The notes under the pieces: generated by a model
Database searches by the model: none
What the model saw: the letters and a program-made list of their open reading frames with translations, nothing else
Told to the model about the DNA's origin: nothing
Shown: positions 27,285 to 37,846 of the stretch, one piece after another
Numbering within the stretch: the first letter of the stretch is position 1
How the letters are laid out: each line of letters starts with the position of its first letter
DNA from: an uncultured Eggerthellaceae bacterium
GTDB lineage: Bacteria; Actinomycetota; Coriobacteriia; Coriobacteriales; Eggerthellaceae
Assembly: GCA_944320405.1 (NCBI GenBank)
Contig: CALUHI010000001.1
Coordinates: 1-64,000, forward strand
Direction: 5' to 3'
DNA length: 64,000 nt
Translations under genes and position numbers: made by a program

Positions 27285-27408
27285 AGATAATTTGAAGATG
27301 TGGGGGCAAAAGGGGGGCAGAACCGTCATCGTGGCGGTTTGTTGCCGTGCATTCAGATGGATGCGGCGCGACTGGTGGGCCAAATCCAGAAACGATGCGG
27401 ATCTTCGA

Positions 27409-28302
27409 TTACGCTCGCGGATGGGCGTGGAGGTATTCCTCGCGGATGTGGGAGCGGTCCACGTGGGTGTAGATCTGCGTGGTAGAGATATCGGAGTGGC
27501 CGAGCATTTCCTGGATGGCGCGCAAGTCGGCCCCGCCCTCAAGCAGGTGGGTGGCGAAGGAGTGCCGCAGCGTATGGGGGTGAAGATCCTTGATGCCGAT
27601 GGCTAGCCCCGCGCGCGTCACGATGGCGTGGACGCTCTGCCGCGTGAGGCGGCCGCCGCGCGCATTCAGAAACACCGCCGCGTTGGGACGCTTTGGGTTC
27701 GCAAGTTCGCGGCGCCCTTCGTCCAGATAATCCGAAAGCGCTCCGAGCGCCGTGCCCGCGATGGGCGCAATACGTTCCTTGCCGCCTTTGCCGCGAATGC
27801 GCAGGTAGCCTTCGTCGAGCAGACAGTCGTCGCGGTTGAGGCCGCAGCATTCGCTCACGCGCAGACCGCTGCCGTACAGCACCTCGAGAATCGCTTTGTC
27901 GCGCAGACCTGCCGCAGTAAGCGGAAACGCCTGGCCCAAAAGCGCGTTGATCTGGCCAATTGAAAGCACGTCGGGCAGACGTTGGGGCGATTTGGGCATG
28001 GGCACGTTCGCAGCAGGGTTCGCGTCGCAGATGCCCTCGCGCGCGAGGAAGCGATGCAGTCCCTTCACCGCAGACAAGCGATGCTTCACCGTAGAAGGAG
28101 CGAACCCCCGCTTGACGAGGTCGGTCTCGTAGGCGGAGATGTCGGCGCGGGAGATGTCGTCAATCGAATCGATGCCGCGCTCAGCGAGGAAGGCGCGGTA
28201 GGCAGACAGCTCGCGCGTGTACGAATCAAGCGTGAGCTGCGCGCGGCCCCGTTCGATGCGCAGATAAGAAAGGAAGTCTTCTATGGCGTCGGCAAGGCGC
28301 AC
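27409..28302 (-). CDS. xerD: XerC/XerD-type tyrosine recombinase
   Basis: This site-specific recombinase resolves chromosome dimers at dif during division. An N-terminal SAM-like core-binding domain (1-90) precedes the catalytic domain with Arg in YGSGLRVSE, Lys in GKGGKER, HPHTLRHSFATHLLEGG, LGHSDISTTQIYTH and the nucleophilic Tyr. The 297-aa length fits Xer proteins. Many actinobacteria have both XerC and XerD and I cannot decide between them here, though XerD-like is my preference. Its place upstream of the division cluster, without flanking mobile-element signs, supports a housekeeping role. Confidence 0.88.
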   Translation of the reverse strand: MRLADAIEDFLSYLRIERGRAQLTLDSYTRELSAYRAFLAERGIDSIDDISRADISAYETDLVKRGFAPSTVKHRLSAVKGLHRFLAREGICDANPAANVPMPKSPQRLPDVLSIGQINALLGQAFPLTAAGLRDKAILEVLYGSGLRVSECCGLNRDDCLLDEGYLRIRGKGGKERIAPIAGTALGALSDYLDEGRRELANPKRPNAAVFLNARGGRLTRQSVHAIVTRAGLAIGIKDLHPHTLRHSFATHLLEGGADLRAIQEMLGHSDISTTQIYTHVDRSHIREEYLHAHPRA

Positions 28303-28368
28303 GGCTTCCTCCTTTTTCCCTTGTTCGTCGACCGCTTCTCACGAAGGAGCGGCTCCCTTGTTCAGGAC

Positions 28369-28393
28369 GGAAGGGAAAGAACAATTCCCTTCC
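28369..28393 (-). terminator. Hairpin after pyrG
   Basis: A perfect 9-bp inverted repeat GGAAGGGAA / TTCCCTTCC with a 7-base loop lies 21 bp beyond the pyrG stop, before xerD. It lacks a strong T tract, so the terminator role is tentative. Confidence 0.45.
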
Positions 28394-28413
28394 CCTTCTT
28401 GCTTGGGAACAGT

Positions 28414-30120
<1,707 letters not shown>

Positions 30121-30182
30121 CTATCGAATTGAAACAAAGGCAAATGGATGGGGCTTCGGCAGATCAACACCCGCATGCAAAG

Positions 30183-30485
30183 CTATTTTGCCGCGCCTTT
30201 CGACCAGTACGGCGTGGTCTTGTACCATGCCTCACCCGCATCGATGAGGGCAATGAGCTCCGCCTTTTGATCGTCGGTAAAATCGGCACGGTCGCGCACC
30301 AGCTGGCGCTGCGCCTCAACCTGCTTGGCGGCAAGCTCGCCAGCCGGCGGCGGGCAGCACGGCCGCACGAAGAAAGACACCCAGAACTTGCGATCTCCGT
30401 ACCTTTCGCGCGCCTGCTCAAACGTAACGTCAGCCATCGTGGTGTCGACGATTTTGCACAGATCGTTCTCGAACAGCTCGGCCAT
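30183..30485 (-). CDS. Hypothetical 100-aa protein
   Basis: I do not recognise this protein. The ATG at 30485 has GGGAGGAACC directly upstream, which supports translation. It is small and soluble by composition, with a Cys-Cys-Pro-Pro-Pro patch (FFVRPCCPPPAGE) near the middle and a charged helical second half. It is divergent from the membrane protein at 30626, with a 140-bp gap holding TGGAGAA boxes. No function is proposed. Confidence 0.6.
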   Translation of the reverse strand: MAELFENDLCKIVDTTMADVTFEQARERYGDRKFWVSFFVRPCCPPPAGELAAKQVEAQRQLVRDRADFTDDQKAELIALIDAGEAWYKTTPYWSKGAAK

Positions 30486-30534
30486 GGTTCCTCCCCTCGC
30501 ATGCATTCGTTACGGAAAGGATAGCACGGCAGGA

Positions 30535-30591
30535 TGGAGAACTTCCGGATGGCGCGATCGATTCTCCATTTGTCCCGGTGGAGAATATAAT
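30535..30591 (+). promoter_or_regulatory. Promoter with three TGGAGAA boxes
   Basis: On the plus strand a -10 TATAAT (30586-30591) and a weak -35 TTCTCC (30562-30567) are 18 bp apart. The heptamer TGGAGAA occurs at 30535-30541 and 30579-30585 and inverted at 30562-30568. The last two boxes form an inverted repeat that fills the -35 to -10 region, as an operator would. The binding protein is unknown. Confidence 0.45.
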
Positions 30592-30625
30592 GCACAATGG
30601 CTTCGCCCAGATTGAAAGGAACCTC

Positions 30626-32212
30626 ATGTCGCCCCGCAGAAAAGCGCTTTCTATCCTGTCATGGATCACGATCATATTCGGCGTCGCGGTGTTCGCGTTC
30701 GCCTGCGTGATGATCGGGATATCCGCAAGCTTCATTTCCTCGACGCCCACCGGCGCCGACCTTTCTCTTTTGCCCGATCTGACAGCCATCGGATCATCCG
30801 AAACGGAGTTCGACGGCTCCATGCTCGGCGCCCTCGTGGCGGTGACGCTGCTGTTCGGCATATTCATCGCCCTCGTTGGCATCGTCTATATCGTGATCGG
30901 CATCTTGGGAAGACGCGGCGCGAAGGACCCGCGCAAGATCGTGCCGTTCATGGCGGTGGCCACCGTGGGCCTGCTGCTTGCCACCTGCGACTTGTTCGCA
31001 CTTGCCTCGACGACCGGACTCGACGCCACTACCATCGCAGTGAGCCTTCTTTCGTTCTTCTTCCCCGCCCTTGGCGTCTATCTGGCCTACAGCATCCGCC
31101 TGCGCCGCGAGGACGTTGCGCAAGGTGCGCCGCTTGGCCCCGACAGCGACGAGTTCGAAAATGGATTCAATCCGCGCAAGCTCGGCTTCATGCGTGTGCT
31201 GCAGGTGATGTTCGCGCTTAACATCGTCATATCGGTGCTCTACCTCACCACGCTCATCAAGGGCAACTACGAGCTGGACTTCAACGAGCTGCTCAACCTG
31301 TTCAACGTGATCGCCGACGGCGTGCTGTTCTGGTTCTTGTGGCAGCGCTACCGCACCACGCGCTGGGTGGCCATGGGGCTTTCGACGTTCAACATCGTGG
31401 TCGGCTCAGGATACCACCTGGCAACCGGCGTGTTCGACCCCACCGTCCAGCTGTTCCTGTGCATGGGCGACATCATCGTTTTGATCTACTTCGCCACCTC
31501 GCGCCGCGTGCAGACGGTCCTTACCGTTCCGTTCTCGGCCGAGCGCGTGGAGAAGCGTCTGGACGCCGCAAAGGAGTCGTTCTACAACCCGCGCACCTGG
31601 GCGTTTTGGCGCAGCCTCATCATGTATTTCTGCCTGTTCAGCATCGTAGGCCACTGGATGGAAGCAGCGTTCTGCCTGCTGATCAAATACGGCATCGTGC
31701 CCGGCATTTACGATCCGAATTCGCAGATTTGGAGTGACTGGCTCTACCCGTTCCCCGTCTACGGCTTTGGCACGGTTGCCTGCGCGCTCATCCTCTACCC
31801 CATCAAAAACTGGCTGCAGCGCCGCATCCATAACGGTTGGGGCCCGGTGATAGTAAGCTTCATCGTGAACACGCTGGTGTGCTCGGCAATCGAGTTGGCA
31901 CTGGGCCTGCTTCAGAACCAGCCCGTCAACGGCGTGTACCCGCTGTGGGACTACAGCAACATGTTCTGCAACTTCATGGGCCAGATCTGCCTGCAGAACT
32001 CGCTTGCGTTCGGCGCCGTGGCAACGCTTATGACCTGGATCGTTTACCCGGGTTTGGAAAAGCTCATGGGCAAGCTGCCCAACAACGTGGCGAACGTGGT
32101 GTTCATCGTGGTGATCGTGTTCTTCGCCATCGTGTTCTCGCTGTACTGCGTCAACGTGGTGGTTCCCGACTTTATCGGGGAAGCGGCAATGGACGCTGCA
32201 ACGGCAGCGTAG
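30626..32212 (+). CDS. Polytopic membrane protein with CmpB-like C-terminal domain
   Basis: This 528-aa protein has about twelve hydrophobic segments. The last 200 residues match the putative ABC-transporter permease CmpB family, for example HWMEAAFCLLIKYG, YPFPVYGFG and PLWDYSNMFCNFMGQICL. The family name suggests transport, but no ATPase is nearby and function is unproven. The N-terminal third contains GILGRRGAKDPRKI, nearly the same as GILGLRGAKDPKKI in the small membrane protein at 47233-47712, so that part is a recurring module. The start at 30626 has GAAAGGAACC upstream; earlier ATG codons lack a site. A palindromic repeat follows its stop. Confidence 0.7.
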   Translation: MSPRRKALSILSWITIIFGVAVFAFACVMIGISASFISSTPTGADLSLLPDLTAIGSSETEFDGSMLGALVAVTLLFGIFIALVGIVYIVIGILGRRGAKDPRKIVPFMAVATVGLLLATCDLFALASTTGLDATTIAVSLLSFFFPALGVYLAYSIRLRREDVAQGAPLGPDSDEFENGFNPRKLGFMRVLQVMFALNIVISVLYLTTLIKGNYELDFNELLNLFNVIADGVLFWFLWQRYRTTRWVAMGLSTFNIVVGSGYHLATGVFDPTVQLFLCMGDIIVLIYFATSRRVQTVLTVPFSAERVEKRLDAAKESFYNPRTWAFWRSLIMYFCLFSIVGHWMEAAFCLLIKYGIVPGIYDPNSQIWSDWLYPFPVYGFGTVACALILYPIKNWLQRRIHNGWGPVIVSFIVNTLVCSAIELALGLLQNQPVNGVYPLWDYSNMFCNFMGQICLQNSLAFGAVATLMTWIVYPGLEKLMGKLPNNVANVVFIVVIVFFAIVFSLYCVNVVVPDFIGEAAMDAATAA

Positions 32213-32268
32213 CGGCATAGACAAGGAAACGCAGCGCTACGGAATCGGCCTTCCAACGACAAGTGAGA

Positions 32269-32329
32269 CGGCCCTCGACCGAAATGCGGAATAACTAGAC
32301 TGTGAATTCCGCATTTCGGTCGAGGGCCG
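32269..32329. repeat. Long palindrome, copy C (24-bp arms, 13-nt loop)
   Basis: A perfect 24-bp inverted repeat (32269-32292 with 32306-32329) surrounds a 13-base loop. Its inner 19 bases CTCGACCGAAATGCGGAAT are identical to those in copy D (37846-37910), while outer bases differ in a paired way. It lies between two converging genes, the CmpB-like gene and kdpE, and could end both transcripts. Confidence 0.85.
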
Positions 32330-32400
32330 CTCAGTTTTCCGATCCAAAACCCAAAAAAGGAGCATTCCGCATCCCAGCAGATTTGCGACGGCGCGCGCAC

Positions 32401-33093
32401 CTATTCCCCAATGAAACGATATCCAACACCTACCTCGGTCGCAATGAAGCGAGGGTTGGCGGGTCTGTCTCCCAGTTTGCGGCGCAGCGAGGCCATGATC
32501 ACACGCAGCGTCCGGTAACCATCCGAAGCATCATGCCCCCACACCTCGCGCTGGATGAAACGGTGCGTGAGCGCTTTCCCGCGGTAGCGGACCATCACCA
32601 TCAGCATGCCGTATTCGTAAGGCGTAAGGTGAACCGGCTCTCCATCAAGACTTACCGTCCTCGTGTCGTTGTCGATCGTCAATCCGCCAATTGAATAGAC
32701 GTGAGTTTCGTCGTTGGATCGCAAAATGTGCGCGCGATGACGAAGCGCCACGCGGATGCGCGCGAACAGCTCCGCCATACTGAAAGGCTTTACCACGTAA
32801 TCGTCGGCGCCGGCGTCAAGGGCGCTCACTTTCTGATCATCCTGAGTACGCGCGGTCACCACGATCACCGGAGTCGACCCGCATTCGCGAATGTGCGAGA
32901 GCACCTCCATCCCATCGCAATCAGGAAGTCCCAAATCAAGCAGAACGAGAGATGGCGCATTCGCATCGAACAGCGACAACGCGACCGTTGCGGACTTCGC
33001 CTCGCTCACGCGATACCCTTCCGTCTTCAAGGAGATGCGCAGAAGGCGTCGAATGCTGTCGTCATCTTCGACGACGAGGATCTCGTCAGACAT
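32401..33093 (-). CDS. kdpE: KdpE-type response regulator
   Basis: This is an OmpR-family regulator with a receiver domain (acidic pocket EDDD near residue 9, phospho-acceptor Asp in LVLLDLGLPDCDG, Lys in VVKPFS) and a winged-helix DNA-binding domain ending GVGYRF. The closest recognisable family is KdpE, partner of KdpD. The ATG at 33093 overlaps the kdpD end by 8 bp. The operon holds TrkH and TrkA-like genes instead of the Kdp ATPase, so it probably controls Trk-type potassium uptake (inference). Confidence 0.88.
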   Translation of the reverse strand: MSDEILVVEDDDSIRRLLRISLKTEGYRVSEAKSATVALSLFDANAPSLVLLDLGLPDCDGMEVLSHIRECGSTPVIVVTARTQDDQKVSALDAGADDYVVKPFSMAELFARIRVALRHRAHILRSNDETHVYSIGGLTIDNDTRTVSLDGEPVHLTPYEYGMLMVMVRYRGKALTHRFIQREVWGHDASDGYRTLRVIMASLRRKLGDRPANPRFIATEVGVGYRFIGE

Positions 33094-34651
33094 CGTCATC
33101 CCCTTTGCCTTCCGCCATCTCTGTCAACGCTTCCTCTGCTTCACGTTCCGCATGCTCCAAGGGAAGCCAGAGCTCGAACGTGGCACCGCCTTCTGGATTG
33201 TTGCGCGCGCTGATGCTGCCTCCGTGAGCTTCGACAATCGCCTGACAGATACTCAGACCCAACCCGATGCCGCTTTTCTTGCCGGGAGCCGCGCCTTCCG
33301 AGACAAACCGCCCGAATATCTTCCCCAGCATGTCCGGCGCTATGCCTCCAGCATCGTCTGACACCCTGAACACGGCCCTGTCGCCTTCCACTTCCGACGA
33401 CACCGTAATGCGCGCCGTCGGATCGGAATGCTTGATGGCGTTGTCAATCAGATTGATGAGCACCTGACGGATAAGCTTGCCATCCATGGGAACCAATACC
33501 ACATCGTCGGGAGGCAGCACGGAGATTTCGTGCCTGCCGCGGTAGGGCATTTCATGCATCACCGCGTCGCCGATGACGTCGTCGACGACCTCTGGCTGGA
33601 AATCGAGCGGAACATCTTCGTCCTGAACGCGCGTCATACCCAAAAGATTGTCGATCATCTCGGCGAGCCATCGCGCATCCGCTGCCATAGACGATAGCAG
33701 TGACCGACGCTCGGATTCACCTACTTGATCGCAGTTGTCCTTCAAGAATTCGGCGTTTCCCTGGATACTCGCAAGCGGCGTGCGAAGGTCATGCGAGACG
33801 CTGCGCAAAAGCGTTGTCTTGAAGCGTTCGCGCTCGATTTTCAGTTCGTCTGCGCGCGCATGCTCCTCAAGGTTGTTGCGCTCCACGGCAATCACGGTCT
33901 GTTTGATGGCGGAATCTAAAAACGACCGCCCCGCTTTATCAAGGCCGCCGCCGCTGCAATCGATGGACACCACGCCGTACACATGCGCCTTTGCCGCCAA
34001 AGGAACATAGAGCCAGGTGCAATCGGCGGACCCTCCCGCCCCGGCACCGGTTTGATAGCCCTGCTCGAAGCACTCTACTGCTGCGGCGTCGTCCGATGGA
34101 CGCCCTAGCGTAATCGAGACCTCGCGTCCCAGCACGCGGCAGAGCGCATCCGCAGCAAACGAGCAGGCGCCCTCCGCCGAAGTGCTGTCGATCAAGCCCG
34201 CGCTGATCTTGTTCAGCCGACGCAGGACCAGCGCATTCCGCTCGGCGATTTCAACCTGCTGTTTCATGCGGTTGGTGAGTGCGCCGGTGATGAGTGCTAC
34301 GACTGCGAAGATGACCAGCGTCACCGCGTCAGTCCAGTTGAAAATCAGAAGCGAGAGATGAGGCATTGCGAAAAACAGGTCATACACCAGCAGGTACATG
34401 ACGCCAAGCGCAATTCCCCACAACCCAGAGTCGGTTTCCAGTGAGGCGATAAGGATTCCCACAATGAACAGCAAAAAGCTCGCCTCGGGTTCGAGCCCCA
34501 CCTGCGAAAAGCCGAATGACATAGCGATGCCCGCGACAAACAGCAAGACAACGACGCCCGCATTCCGCAAAGCGCGCGGCGTTCGACGCGGCACGGAAGC
34601 ACCATCGCCAGGTTGCCTGTCAAGCCTCATCGCATCAACGTTGGGAGACAT
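33086..34651 (-). CDS. KdpD-like sensor kinase lacking the cytoplasmic N-terminal domains
   Basis: The protein starts with a short tail and then four membrane helices of the DUF4118 type (about residues 28-125), a GAF-like domain (about 145-260), HisKA with SHDLRTP (His near 287) and a HATPase domain with N box NLIDNAIKHS and G boxes DDAGGIAPD and GIGLGLS. Full KdpD (about 890 aa) has in addition N-terminal KdpD and universal-stress domains; those are absent here, leaving 521 aa. GAGGAGG precedes the ATG, so the short form is a real gene and not a fragment. It overlaps trkH by 17 bp and kdpE by 8 bp. Confidence 0.88.
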   Translation of the reverse strand: MSPNVDAMRLDRQPGDGASVPRRTPRALRNAGVVVLLFVAGIAMSFGFSQVGLEPEASFLLFIVGILIASLETDSGLWGIALGVMYLLVYDLFFAMPHLSLLIFNWTDAVTLVIFAVVALITGALTNRMKQQVEIAERNALVLRRLNKISAGLIDSTSAEGACSFAADALCRVLGREVSITLGRPSDDAAAVECFEQGYQTGAGAGGSADCTWLYVPLAAKAHVYGVVSIDCSGGGLDKAGRSFLDSAIKQTVIAVERNNLEEHARADELKIERERFKTTLLRSVSHDLRTPLASIQGNAEFLKDNCDQVGESERRSLLSSMAADARWLAEMIDNLLGMTRVQDEDVPLDFQPEVVDDVIGDAVMHEMPYRGRHEISVLPPDDVVLVPMDGKLIRQVLINLIDNAIKHSDPTARITVSSEVEGDRAVFRVSDDAGGIAPDMLGKIFGRFVSEGAAPGKKSGIGLGLSICQAIVEAHGGSISARNNPEGGATFELWLPLEHAEREAEEALTEMAEGKGDDDV

Positions 34652-36140
34652 AGTGCACCTCCTCTTTGACCGCTTGGAACATCCATCTCAATCCAAAGAT
34701 GAGCGGGAATATCTCAAGACGCCCGAACAGCATAGCAGCAGAAGCCACGACAAGCACCACGGAGGGCGATTCTGCGTGCAGGAACCCCACGCCGATACCG
34801 GTATTGCCCAAACATGACGCCGCTTCGAAGACGGCGTCTCCCACCGAGGCACCGAACAGCGCGAATATGAATCCGCAGATCACAAGCAACCCCACATACA
34901 CTCCGACGAACGTCTGCACGGAGGACACCTCTTCCGGACGGCATTCGATGCGTTTGCCGAAGCGATTGATCTTGTTGCTGTACACCCGTCGACGGTGCCC
35001 GAATCGATCGCGGAGCGACCACAAAAGACCTTTCGAGTACACGACGAACCGGTACACCTTGATACCACCAGATGTCGAACCCGCTTCTCCTCCAACGATC
35101 ATGAGGAACACCAGCACATACAGAATGCTGGGAATAAGAGTTCCGAAATCGGGAATGGTTTGCAGCCCCGTCGACGTCATGATCGATACGGTTTGGAACA
35201 GGCTCACACGCAGCGCTTCCAGCACGGTCTGCTCCATGCCGCCAGCGAACAGCAGCGCTGCCACCACCGCCGTTGCGGCGATTATGATGCCCAGGAACGC
35301 CCCTGTTTCTGCATGGCGCACGAACGCACGAAACCGTCCCTGCAGCAACATGAAGTTCAGCAGGAAGTTGGTTGCGCCAGCCATCATCAGGATGATGGTA
35401 ATGAGCTCGATGGCAAAGCTGCCATAGGATGCTAGAGAATCGGGACGAACGGCAAACCCGCCTGTCGACACCGCAGAAATCGAGATGTTGATGGCGTCGA
35501 AGATAGGCATTCCTGCGATGACGTAAGCGATGGCGCCAATGAGGATGATGCCCGTGTAAAGAACAAGCACCATGCGCGCCGACCCCGCCGTACTGGAAAG
35601 AAGTCGCTCGGTATGGCCTTCGGCGTTGTACATCTTCAGCCCATGAGAGTCGCTGACGATGCATGTGAGCACCAGGATCAAGCCTACGCCGCCCATGTAG
35701 TGCATCATGCCGCGATGCATGAGGACGATCTTGGGGCATGAGGCAACATCCACCACGGAAAGCCCCGTGGTAGTGATGCCGCTGGTTGCCTCGAAGATCG
35801 CCTGAGGAACCGTCAGCTCGCCTGAAAGAACCAAAGGGGTGGCAAACACGACGATACCCGAAGCCCAGATGATCACGGTAACGCCCGCTGCTTCCGCGCG
35901 AGAAAGCGTAAACGCTGCCGCATCACGTGCCCCAAAAAAATAGACCAGGTAGCCAATGAGCATCGCGCAAACGCCGGGAAAGATGAAAGCGGGAGCGAGT
36001 CTTGTCTCATGTGGGTAGAAAGGAAGGACCGCAAGGGGGACGAGCAGCGCAGCCCCCAATGCGATCACCGCAAGCCCGGCATACCCCGCAACCGCATGGG
36101 CGCTGTTCCGATGAACGCTAGGCAGGGACGTGCGTGCCAT
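34635..36140 (-). CDS. trkH: TrkH/KtrB-type potassium transporter
   Basis: TrkH is the membrane pore of a potassium uptake system gated by RCK proteins. Repeated M1-P-M2 units are seen with selectivity-loop glycines in EATSGITTTGLS, ISAVSTGGF, GGEAGSTSGGIK and AASCLGNTGIG. The 501-aa length is usual. The gene overlaps the upstream TrkA-like gene by 23 bp and kdpD by 17 bp, so the five genes form one tight operon. Confidence 0.93.
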   Translation of the reverse strand: MARTSLPSVHRNSAHAVAGYAGLAVIALGAALLVPLAVLPFYPHETRLAPAFIFPGVCAMLIGYLVYFFGARDAAAFTLSRAEAAGVTVIIWASGIVVFATPLVLSGELTVPQAIFEATSGITTTGLSVVDVASCPKIVLMHRGMMHYMGGVGLILVLTCIVSDSHGLKMYNAEGHTERLLSSTAGSARMVLVLYTGIILIGAIAYVIAGMPIFDAINISISAVSTGGFAVRPDSLASYGSFAIELITIILMMAGATNFLLNFMLLQGRFRAFVRHAETGAFLGIIIAATAVVAALLFAGGMEQTVLEALRVSLFQTVSIMTSTGLQTIPDFGTLIPSILYVLVFLMIVGGEAGSTSGGIKVYRFVVYSKGLLWSLRDRFGHRRRVYSNKINRFGKRIECRPEEVSSVQTFVGVYVGLLVICGFIFALFGASVGDAVFEAASCLGNTGIGVGFLHAESPSVVLVVASAAMLFGRLEIFPLIFGLRWMFQAVKEEVHYVSQR

Positions 36141-36549
36141 TTCCCATCACCCCGAACGAGGCTTCCTCGATCAAACGCGCCACCGTGTACGTCGCGCTGA
36201 TCACCGAGGAGATTCCCAGCTTTTTGAAAACGACAACGTTGCGCGGATCGCTCACCGTACACACCTGCCGGTCGATGTCGAAATAGCGTTGCGCCATTTG
36301 GCAAATGACAAGATTGTCGGCATCGCTGTCGGACAGCGCAATAACGAGGTCGAACCCCTCCACATCGGCATCGTCAAACACATATCGCTTGGTCGCATCG
36401 CCGCATACCACCGGCACGCCATGCCGTGAAGACATGTGCTCGCACCAGGTGCGGTCGCCATTGATCACAACTACTTCGTTACCTCTCCTAACGAGGGATT
36501 CAGCAAGAAAATCGGTACGGGATCGCCCACCCGCAATCACCACGCGCAT
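36118..36549 (-). CDS. TrkA-like single RCK-N domain protein (second)
   Basis: This 143-aa protein is one Rossmann-type TrkA-N domain with VVIAGGRSRTD near the start and DDADVEGFDLVIALSDSDADN in the middle. The TrkA-C domain is missing. The first glycine motif deviates from GxGxxG (AGGRSR), so nucleotide binding may be weak. The neighbouring gene encodes another single TrkA-N domain, and together they may replace a two-domain TrkA. It overlaps trkH by 23 bp. Confidence 0.82.
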   Translation of the reverse strand: MRVVIAGGRSRTDFLAESLVRRGNEVVVINGDRTWCEHMSSRHGVPVVCGDATKRYVFDDADVEGFDLVIALSDSDADNLVICQMAQRYFDIDRQVCTVSDPRNVVVFKKLGISSVISATYTVARLIEEASFGVMGNGTHVPA

Positions 36550-36558
36550 GAATCCTCC

Positions 36559-36978
36559 TTACGCTATTCGGGATAAGCGACAGAATTCGTCCAGGCACAA
36601 CGCATGTGGACAAATGGGCTCGATGGGACTGTCTTCCAGCATGCCGATGAGATCCTCATCCTCAATGCGGGCAAACACGCGCTCCACGCCGTAGATTTCG
36701 CTGGCAACACGAGCGATGAAGTAGTTCACGGAGTCGCGCTCAGTACATGCAACAAGAAGAGACGATTTCGCGACGTCGCATTCTTCCAAAACTGAAACGT
36801 CGGCGCCGTCGGACACAACCGATTCTCCCCCGAATCGTGCAGAAAGCCCTGCAAAGGCGGCGGGATCCGTGTCGACCACGATGACGGAGAAGCCGGCGGC
36901 CGAAAGACTGTCGGCAGCAGCGAGGCCAAACTCACCGCACCCAACCACCAACGCTCGCTTCACCTTCACAAGCGCCAT
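36559..36978 (-). CDS. TrkA-like single RCK-N domain protein (first)
   Basis: This 139-aa protein is also a lone TrkA-N domain with a good nucleotide motif VVGCGEFGLAAADSL at residues 10-24 and the acidic ribose-binding VVDTD. The ATG at 36978 has GGAAAGGGGAC upstream; the frame is open further but without a start signal. It is the first gene of the potassium operon and ends 9 bp before the second TrkA-like gene. It probably binds NAD(H) or ATP and gates TrkH (family knowledge). Confidence 0.86.
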   Translation of the reverse strand: MALVKVKRALVVGCGEFGLAAADSLSAAGFSVIVVDTDPAAFAGLSARFGGESVVSDGADVSVLEECDVAKSSLLVACTERDSVNYFIARVASEIYGVERVFARIEDEDLIGMLEDSPIEPICPHALCLDEFCRLSRIA

Positions 36979-37028
36979 AATGTCCCCTTTCCACGACTGC
37001 CAAACGATGCCCACCCGATGATGCGACG

Positions 37029-37063
37029 AGTATAGGAAACGCGATGTAAAGATGGTCTTAAAG
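37029..37063 (-). promoter_or_regulatory. Candidate promoter and KdpE-like box of the potassium operon
   Basis: On the minus strand a -10 TATACT (37029-37034) lies about 50 bases before the first gene. Upstream, CTTTA occurs twice 12 bases apart (CTTTAAGACCAT-CTTTACATC, 37043-37063), resembling the direct repeats bound by OmpR-family regulators such as KdpE. No good -35 is present, which fits an activated promoter. Confidence 0.4.
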
Positions 37064-37101
37064 TCGGGCAATGTTGCGAACACACAGTGGAACATGCATG
37101 A

Positions 37102-37846
37102 TCGCTCTATCCCTCTTTCAAATGCACACGAAAACCCTACTGGGAAAGTCTCTCGAAACGCGAACGGGCATACCGGACAATTGCGGCGCTTCAGCGCCTC
37201 CATCCCACCTGGACATTCTGCCGAACCTCCGCCGCCATTGCTCTAGGACTTCCCATGACGCTCAACGACCTCGATTCAGTGCATATCGCAGTAGACTCCG
37301 CCAAGCGCAGTCGCGCCACGAAAGGAGTACGCCGGCATGTGGTCGAAGGAGATTCGCCCATCGTCGTAAGAGGGATCAGAACCACGTCGTTTGAGCGAAC
37401 CGTGTTTGACTGCATGAGAACCGTGGATTTCGGAATGGCGGTTGCCGTCTCCGATCATGTCCTTAGACAAAGCAAGCTTGTCAAAGCCCACTGCAGCAAA
37501 ACTGGACAAAGCAAGAGCCGTTATCTCGCTTATTTCAACTCACCCGACATGCGAAAACTGAAGGGATCGCGTCGTGCGGTGATCGCCATGCTCTACGCCG
37601 ATCCGAGAAGTGAAAGCGTCGGAGAATCGCTCTCACGTGCTGCGATGATCGAGATGGGATTCGCTCTGCCCGATCTGCAAACAACGTTGCCCCATCCACT
37701 GAATCCCGACAGAAAATATCGCGTGGATTTTTGCTGGCTGAGAGAAGACGGGGTGCTCGTCATAGACGAATTCGACGGTGCAGTGAAATACGAAGATCCT
37801 GAGATGAGAGGTGGCATTTCGGCATTGATACGGAGCGTCGAACTCG
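37102..37846 (+). pseudogene. Decayed AbiEi/DUF559-like gene
   Basis: An open frame from the TGA at 37099 to the palindrome at 37846 encodes a protein of the kind found in many Coriobacteriia: an AbiEi-like N-terminal region (AALQRLHPTWTFCRTSAAIALGLP) followed by a DUF559-like endonuclease fold with RVDFCWLREDGVLVIDEFDG. No ATG, GTG or TTG occurs in frame before 37255, which is already inside the conserved part, and the C-terminal end is cut where the palindrome starts. After the palindrome the frame runs on to 38007 in unrelated sequence. I read it as a gene damaged at both ends. Whether it was an antitoxin or a nuclease cannot be told. Confidence 0.6.

Noticed and set aside
27409-28302. Tyrosine recombinase as a sign of a genomic island or integron
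   Set aside because: It is Xer-like in length and context, next to the division cluster, and no attachment-site duplications or phage genes are near.
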